Position numbers and translations under genes: made by a program
From: Ancylostoma caninum
Lineage: Eukaryota; Nematoda; Chromadorea; Rhabditida; Ancylostomatidae
NCBI GenBank assembly: GCA_037903475.1
Contig: JBAJFG010000080.1
Location: 930,001 to 994,000, forward strand
Length of the DNA: 64,000 nt
Direction: 5' to 3'
The notes under the pieces: generated by a model
The model's database searches: none
Seen by the model: the letters and a program-made list of their open reading frames with translations, nothing else
What the model was told of the DNA's origin: nothing
In this document: positions 37,201 through 46,200 of the stretch, in pieces
Layout: every line of letters begins with the position of its first letter
How positions within the stretch are numbered: position 1 is the stretch's first letter

Positions 37201-40200
37201 TAATCGGGCAAACAGCTCGCCACCCGAAATCGACCCCATAATCGACTGGATCAAAATCCAGGAAGCGAAAATTTCTATGGGTGCTGCCTTTAATGTTGTA
37301 CGTAGTAATCATGAGGTTGACCTTTCTGTCATTATCAGTGTTCGAGTTCATGATTCGTGAGCAGATCAATCTCTTTCACTCCCAATTCCTCCAGCTCATA
37401 AACGGTGTTGTGGGCGCTGAGACTCTTGGACTTTGTGTAGTCCGAATGCACAATTAAGGCGGTGGTTCAGTGGAATATTTATTACTGTACAAGTGAGAGC
37501 GAGCAAGGAGAGAAGTGAGTGCCTCGTAGGGCTTACAGCATCATTCTGACTAGGAACAAGTATCTCTAGCCCGAGACGGGTCAGCTCCGCCCCCTCTACA
37601 GGAGGTACAGTATCGGCGGTAAGCATAAATACTACAAGGATCATCGATCTGTCGATGATACTCCGGCGGGCGACAAGAATTATAACTATTAATATCGCTG
37701 GTCTTAGCTTTCTTCCTTGTCGTTGTGGTGCGGCGATGATCGACTTCTTGAGGTGGGCGGCGGCGAAAGACAGCTCGAGGACGTGAAGGGCGACGACGGG
37801 TGGCAGGAGTTGAAGGCGAACGGCGGCTGGACGGCGTGGAAGACGGCTTGACATGGAGTACAGGAGGGCGGCGGCTGGAGTTGAGGGCAGATGGGTGGAG
37901 ATGTGGAGATCGTAGCTTTCTTGCTGCTACTGAGCAGTTGTGCTCGAAATCAGTCACATTTTCCTTTAATGCAAATGGAACACCTGTGAAACCATAGGCG
38001 TGGACGATTTCACCAGAATATTTAGGATTTTTGCCTCTTTGGCTCCCTGTTGGCCCATCGAGGTCAGAGTTTTCCTGTTGCGTCCGGTATTCTGTTTCCT
38101 CACGGATGGCTGTCAGGTTGCAACTGACAGATTTAGTCTGACTCACGCTGCTCAGACCACGACCGTAAATTGTGTGGCCAAAAACTGTTTTGGCAATGCG
38201 TAATCCGGATGGGGTTCTAGCGCCATTACCGATAACTAGGTCATGATAATAGTCAAGACCCACCAAAACGCGTGGAATTTGATGTTCTCCACGTAATTTC
38301 GTACTTGCCAAGAAAATATCATTGGCTTTTAGAAAGGTGACATCATCTTGCTCGAGTTTCACCGCTGGAAATCCATTAGTGATTATCGGTCTGGTTCGTA
38401 CGGTCATTTCAATCTCTTCTCCAAATACAGTACCGATTTTAAGAGGAACAATTTGGCTTTCGAACGTTTCAACACGTCCGCCAATTCCCGAGATTGAACA
38501 TTTTTCGGTCATATGCTTTGGTAGACCAAACTGTTCTACGAGCTTTTCGTCAATAACTGTTTTTTGTGCACCTGACTTAAAAGCGAAAAGAACTTTCTCG
38601 TACTGTTGCTTTCCTGCATTCCATACGCTGCCCTCGGCTGTCATTAACACGAGCTGTTCGTTTATTGAACTCTTGACGCGACGGTTAGAGTTTATGGAAG
38701 TATCCACGCATATTTGTGCACTAATTGATGCATGTTCTCTGCGATCAGATTGTCTCCTATTTGATCTCTGACCGCAATTTTGGTAGTTCCCTCGATCTGA
38801 TTGATTGAGGGGCATGTGTTTTGGCTGTAGCTTGTTAGCATAATTACTATGCGGCCTGTATTTCTTGAAACACAGGCTGACATGGTGTTTCTGGCCACAG
38901 TGCGGACAGTCTTGTTTTTGGCAGTCAAAACTGTTATGAGCCCATGAGAAACATTTCCAACAGCGATTTTGTTCCTTGAGTGCTTTTCTGCGCATGCTTT
39001 GATCGCAAACGATGCGGCATCGTTCGGATGAGTGATTGCCCTTGTGGCAAAATATGCATCCCTTACCGTAATTGGGTCGATAGTTGGGACGCTTCGCTTT
39101 TGATTGCTTGACCCTGCCATTGTTTTTCTGGCATAATCTGCTCTCACTGTATCTTTCTATGGCAATCTCTTTTTCGAGAACCGCCATTGGGCCATCTCTG
39201 TGTTGATTCGAGTATGGTGCTTGTGAAAATGACGACATTGACACATAACTTCTACTTTGCTCAGTGTTTTCGGCAACATTTTGGACGATTTCTGAATCGT
39301 CTTTTGCTGGAGCACATACTTTCTGAGCTCTAGTTTTTGGACATTCTAGGCGATTCTCCATATTTTCTTGAATCTTATTAAATTCGTTGAGCTTTGCGGC
39401 TAAAATAGCGATGAGGTCGTTTGCCTCCGCTATCGATATGTGCAGCTCAGATTCTTCCGTTATTTGGTGAATTTCCGCTAGAATTTCCCTTTTCTCTGAG
39501 TTGTTCTCGCAGTTTCTGTAGTCATCTAGTATCTCTCTGTACAATTTTTGAAGGTCCTCTTTTGCCTCATTGATTCGCAGGATGCTACAATTTAGTAGCG
39601 CTGTTGTAGAGTTGCAGCTCTCAATATCTTCGTTGTCTGCTCTATATTCTACATTTTCTGCACTCTCCTTGTAGAAATTTACAACTTTCCTTAGCGATCT
39701 GGCGCTGAGGACAACGGCAATTCTGTGAAAGTGAAGTGCCATGGCTTTTTTGGCTTACTTCAAAAAGGTTCCCGTGAAATTTGTCGTTCAGAGACGACTT
39801 TGTGTGCTGCAATTAGCTCACGCAAGCGCTAACTGTTGTGCCAGTTAGGCTGGGTTGAATCGATATCGATCCTGGATCTTTAATTGGATCCGTGATTTTA
39901 GGGCACTTTGGCTCCTAGGATAGACTTTGCTAACCTCTTACGGCTTAGGGTGGGCCGTGAAATTGCTCTGGTGTGAGCTAGTCTCTTCTCCAGGCTCCAG
40001 AGTTGTTACGCTCTGACGCGGGAGGAATGGCTTTATTTTAGCCGATGCACCAAATGTTGTGGGCGCTGAGACTCTTGGACTTTGTGTAGTCCGAATGCAC
40101 AATTAAGGCGGTGGTTCAGTGGAATATTTATTACTGTACAAGTGAGAGCGAGCAAGGAGAGAAGTGAGTGCCTCGTAGGGCTTACAGCATCATTCTGACT

Positions 40201-43200
40201 AGGAACAAGTATCTCTAGCCCGAGACGGGTCAGCTCCGCCCCCTCTACAGGAGCTACAGTATCGGCGGTAAGCATAAATACTACAAGGATCATCGATCTG
40301 TCGGTGATAAACGGTGAATAGGCCGCAATAATTGCCCTGTTGACTGAATATCAATTTCTCATTCAAAAAAAAAAAAGAAAACTTGTCCCTCCAGCGGGAG
40401 GGCTGCAACGTCTTGGTAACATTCATGAATTCAGGCAAAAAAGGTCATCCCAGAGGGAATTCCACTGATCCTACAGAACTGGCATCCCTTACAATGCGAA
40501 AAAAAATTATTCTAAGAGGATAAAGAGAAAGAAGACAGTTGATGGCATTATTAATAAAGTTACGATTTTGTGAATCTGATATCCCGTCAGTGGGTCTTCT
40601 GATCACATGAGGAAGGTGGTACTGTTTGGTTTAATTCTTCACAATTAGCACAGAATTCGGAATTTGTGTTATTGATGTCCCAGTTTGTTTGTTTTTCCAT
40701 TTTGGTGCACCCTCGAGTGTATTTGAATAACTAAATAAATCTCGTGAATTTACGCAGTTTTATTTTGACACCGCTACCCTTTCTGTTCTTTTGGGCTTTT
40801 ATTTCGCCTGTTCTGCGTTGTCTTTCGTTTTGTCTATAGCGCGCCATTCCTTTGGCGTGTAACATAAGTAAATAAAACAAACAAATGAATTCTTTTCTTC
40901 AGAGACCTCTGAGAACTCATCTATGTAGATTGGCTCATTCAGACGAATTCAATCCCAAACTGTGTGTATGTAAGCTTGTTTTGAATCCATTCACCAGTCA
41001 GATCACGGTCTCTGAGCAGCAATATGTTCTGGCAGCTTAAAGTAAAGGTCCCCAGTTGTTGCCACCGTTCAATACACCTCTCGAACAGTGAGGCGACAGC
41101 TGGCTGGTTATCACAGTTCTCGGGTTTATTCATGTTGCCTAAGTACTTGATACTTTGAAGAATGCCTTTGCAAAAATCGCCGTATTCAGACTGGACCGAT
41201 CTCCACTTAGAAGTATGTACTACCTCTAACATTAAAGAAACTCCGAAATATGTGGTTAAATTACGATTATTATCACGAAAATTTCTCAAAATCGAACCCT
41301 TCTATTGTTGATGTTTATATGAGATGGTTTTTGGAGCAAATGTGGTTTTCTGTTGCTGGAACCTCGATCGAGAAAGGCGAAAAAGCAGTGAGGATGTTGG
41401 TGAGGAAGAAAAGAAGTAAACAGCTCTTATTTCTCTGCATCTCATGATTTGTTCCGGTTTTACTAAGCCCAACACCCGTAGTGACAGCTAAAATTAAAAG
41501 CAGTTGATCCACGCGACAGAACAGAAGGAAGAAACCCAGTGAAACAATTTCAAACAAGGGGCCAGAGTTTCTTCGAATGTTTTCTATGATACTATTTTAC
41601 AGAGGGGCACAACTAACACAAAAGATGGGAGAAAGTGGCTGGTCCGGTTAAGCAGGATTTCGGCAGTATTTTCGCTTGTATGCCCCAGAACAGAGAGCGA
41701 AAAGGCATTAGTTTCTTATCACAAATAAGGACTTCAACCATTCAGTGAAAAATCGCCGAAATCGGCCGAACAAGTATGAAGATATGACACTTTCCAAAAG
41801 TTCATCTCTTATAACTAGTGATAAATTGAACAATAAATAAATAAATGGCAATTAAATAAATAGTTTTAGGCTACAAAAGGAGCGGGAAAACGACAATGAT
41901 TAATTTTACTTTTTTTTCTTCCCTATAATCGTATCCGGACTATATCTAGTCCATGCATATACTGGACTATGCATACGCTGCGTTTCATAACTATACGACC
42001 ACCCTATTTTTTGCAGTACTAGAAGATGCAGCCGAGAAAGACTTTTTCTGTTCCATCCATCAGATTCAGAGATAAGAATAACCTCTGAGCACCAATTTTC
42101 ATTGCGCTAGTTTTTCGTTTACCTTTTAGTTTTGAACTTATCAGCTCAGTCAACGTTTCATAACTATACGACCACTCGTGAACAGTTCAATTTTTTCTAA
42201 TAATCTAGCGATGAAACAACATCATTTACAGCAAACTTAATAGGCAATCAGCTCTTTAGCTTGGAAAGCACTTAAAGAGGCGATTCAGCATACTGTTCAT
42301 CAGATTCTTCAAGAAATCGCTCTCTACATCTTCCCAGGCGACGATGATTGTTGTTTTCAGCTCATCAATTGTTTGAAATTGACGATAATTGCAGTAAACC
42401 CTTCGTGCTAGGACGCTCGATTAACTCTCCATTGAGTTCAGGTCCGGGCTGCACTTGAGGCAATCCATGGCGTTCGCGCCGCTCTCTGAAAGCCAGCCTT
42501 AGGTTGTCTGGCTAGCATGCACCCCGGCGGTAACCTACAGGAAGGTCTACTTCTGTCCACGATATCCCTCACAAATGACAGTCCCTGTCTATGTAGAGAG
42601 TCCTGGAACTCCATCGAGTCCATCGGACCCGAAACGAAGGCTACTTCTAGTCTGTTCTTGGCAGAAAAGTCATTCCAAGCCATGAATGATCTGCCTCCAA
42701 AGTTGCGGCGACTGAAGGAAATGGGGTTCTTTCGCAAACCGTTCCAGTAGCTTCTCCTCTCGTCAAGCCCATCCAAATTGAACTTCTGCTCATCTGTGCA
42801 GATGATCTGAAAGCATTTCTCAAAGCTTCATTTGAACTAATCTGACCTAGAAAGTTATCACTGGTTTACTCCAATCTGTTGTCATGTTCCATCGAACGAA
42901 TTCTTGCTCAGTCGTCCTTCAAAGAAAAATTGGACATGGAGCGCTCTTTGTAACTTCTTCTACATCATTTCCGCTGCGGTGGAGCGCTCTTCACACCTTG
43001 CTGTTTGAGAAAAGGAGTTTCAATTCTGCTCGGTTCTGGTAGAGCCACAAGCAAGTGTAGGAGAATTGCCTGCAGATCTTCCTCTCGTCGTAAGCTGTGG
43101 GACGTTTCGGCTTCTGGTATCCTTCTTCTTGTGGTATTGATCAGAATTTTACAAATAAGTGAGAGCGGGGCAGTGAGTATGGCCAGTCTTCATCCCGATG

Positions 43201-46200
43201 GTTCAACCACTTAGTACTGCATTGTTTGGAGGCCGGAACTGACCTTTCTCCCCTGTACTTAGGGATGTACCGCGAGGGATAATGAGAAAATTGTAAAACC
43301 CAACATTTGCCATCCTTAAACACCCAAGCTGGGGTAACAAACTTTCACAATTTTCATTATTCGTTAGTGGACGTATAGATATGAAACGTGGGACAAGCGG
43401 TAACACCGCATTTTGAAACTCAGAAATAAGTGAGCGGTGTAGAAATTTGTGCTCCGTGGTTATTTTGTCCGCTGAATCTACTGTCAACCATATAAAAATT
43501 GCAAAGTTGCTGCATCGCGCACAACTGCAAAAAATAAGGTGGTCGTATAGTTATGAAACGCAGTGTATATGTTAAGGTCTGAGAAACTGAACACTCGCTC
43601 ATATCAGGAATCTTTTCTCGCCAGAGTAATCGCGTTATGGAATAAACTTGATCCTATACTTTTCAGATGGAAGCACTCTTGCACGTTTCAGAGACACTTG
43701 GCAGACTACCTCGAAAAACTTGAAGAACAATGACTGCAGCGACTTGTACCGAAAGAGCAATCATATTTCCTTCACTAGGTCTTGCTGTGGTGTTTGAAAC
43801 AGTTTGTAACCTTCATTGATATTTATGTTCACCTTTTTCGTCTTGCCCACCCTACCCTACCTATCCGTGCTCACCCTTCACTTCATCTGCTTCTACCGTT
43901 AATCGATAATGTTACTACGACAGTTTGCATGTTCTCTTTCGGAAAACTCATACATAGTATTTACCCAGAGCGAACATCGCGTCGAGCACTTCTCTTTGGG
44001 AGTTTCCCTCTAAGCAATCGCCTGGGGTTCGTACCAGATCAAAGAGGTTCCGCTGAACCCGCCCCGGTATGCGCTTGAACAATGCTTTCCCCCAGACAGA
44101 ATGATAATTCTCCCATGACCACACCTGTTCCACCGTAGCCTTAGGCGTCAAATAATCTTAGCGAATGGTGTACTTGGTGCACAATGCACACAATACACCT
44201 GGATTTGCGGCGTAATCTTTGAAGTCAGCCGGACGTGAACCACTAGGCCAAAACTAACTGGATAACGGATAAGTGATCCAGATGATCCGAGACACCACAT
44301 TCTATTTTATTGCAAAATCAGCGTCGGATTTCCGAAACGCGAGCTTGGGAATAATATTTCGAGGTGGAGAGTGATGATTCGACCACACTCTTGGTACATA
44401 TTCAAAAGCAACATTTCCTTCTCTTTCAGTCCTTTCATTCTCATTCAGACCGATCCACTTTCTTTGGCTTTTTTGAAGGTGGATAGAAATGTAGTCGTTT
44501 ACAAAAATTCGCATAAACTGAATCATGGATCATCATAATCTTTGTCTTCTTTTTTCGCTCCTGAGGTGCTCAATGGGGTAGTCTCGAATACATGGAAAAT
44601 CACCCTATGTTTCCAAGATAGTGATATTCGCATAGACGAACTAAAGTAGGTCTAATTTTTTTTGCTTTTCGGAGAGTTTCATTTTTACTTCTACAAGGTC
44701 ACCAATCACTATACATTACTATACCATGAGCTTGTGGACATGTTTCGATACAGTAGAAATCTCACTTTTGCACTGAATTAACACAATTTTGACGCACAAT
44801 TGCATATCGATAGAAACAACCACCCTCTTTTGCAGAGATACTATCTGTGCAAACAAAACGAGCTCGGAAGGGAAGGGGGACTAAAAAAACAGACTTCAGG
44901 AAGGAGAACGAGATGTATCTCTGCATAGGTGATCTGGATGTTTCTCGAAAAAAAAAAGAACGAGAAATGTCTCTACATCAGTTCGAAACAATGTAAACGG
45001 GCCCTCATTTCTCATTGATTGTACGGTGTATAGAAGCAACTCGTTGAGAGATCGGACCCGTTCTCTAAATGGAATCGTTTTCCACTGATAACAACGCAAA
45101 ATCCTTGCGAGGCAGAGGCCTTTCACTGATTCCGAGCAATTTGGAGCAAGTGGTCGTAAATCGAGGTGTGTTGTGTGCACTGTGCACTAAGTACACCATT
45201 CATTAAGATTATTTGACACCTAAAGCTACGGTGGAACAAATGTGGTCATGGGAGATCTATCATTCTGTTTCCCCCAGTGATGTTAGAGCATATCAACATG
45301 TCTTCCGAAAAAAAGGAAAACCTCCAACAGCGCGCAAGCATGAGCGCAGTTATTCAGTTCATCTTGAGAGAGTTATCATCTCCATCATACCTAGTTCATT
45401 TTGTAATTGACCATTAATAAATGAATAAATAAACAAATAAATGGCAATAGTCCAGGATTAAGATCTCGGATAACGGATATGACAAATTTCCAAATGTTAA
45501 CTAAACAAAAAATACCTGAAATGCTGGAATCTGCAGTAAATCGAATAAATCACCGTTAGACATGCATGAGTATTTCTTCCAAAAAATGGACCCGAGAACA
45601 TCTGCGCCTACTTACGCTCCCTCTATGTATGAAATAATGCATCAGTTCAAAATGGGTTTCTTTTGACTCATGAGATGATTAATTCCAATAACCGCGATAA
45701 AGGAATACCGAAGTCAGAAAATGATGACAATATTCCTGCACAGCAGTAAAAGCGTTTTCTTATGGTGATCCTGTACTCTGGTCTTTAAACATGGACATAT
45801 TTAGCATAACACAAGCTTTCTATTGGCTATATAGACCACAATGAGCATATGTACATCAGGCAATTTTGTCGGAACTCAAGAAAAACGGTTCCCGGTTCTT
45901 GAATGTTTCTAGTTTACCGCCTTCAACCAGTTTGGTCGAGTTATGCATATCGAGAGAAAAGTAGGTAATGCTGCCCTTTTCGTCGCGTATTTTCCTTACG
46001 CATCCCGGGATTTGCATGGATTTGAGCCTTCTAGGGTGATAAAGAAGAGAAATTGGAAAATGGGAGGATGTATGCCACGTAGAGGTATCTAGAGAGGAAC
46101 GCAAAACCATAGAGTGAAGGGGAAAACAGAAATAATGCAAATACACAACGACGTAAAATATGACAAAAGAGGGACCAAATTGGATGATGTGAGCTAAAAA

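Larger units (their letters stand above)
37406..40309 (-). mobile_element. BEL/Pao LTR retrotransposon lacking pol
   Basis: Two 255-base LTRs (37406-37660 and 40055-40309) differ at only two positions that I could find, so the insertion is young. A 5-bp duplication AACGG flanks it (37401-37405, 40310-40314), normal for this group. The element is 2.9 kb and has a gag-protease ORF but no reverse transcriptase, RNase H or integrase, so it depends on enzymes from elsewhere or is a deletion product. It sits antisense-neutral (same strand) in formin intron 2. Confidence 0.92.

Noticed and set aside
40939..41289. Stand-alone gene ending at 40939
   Set aside because: The 3' part past 40995 is better explained as intron: a donor G|GTGAATG joins in phase to formin exon 3.
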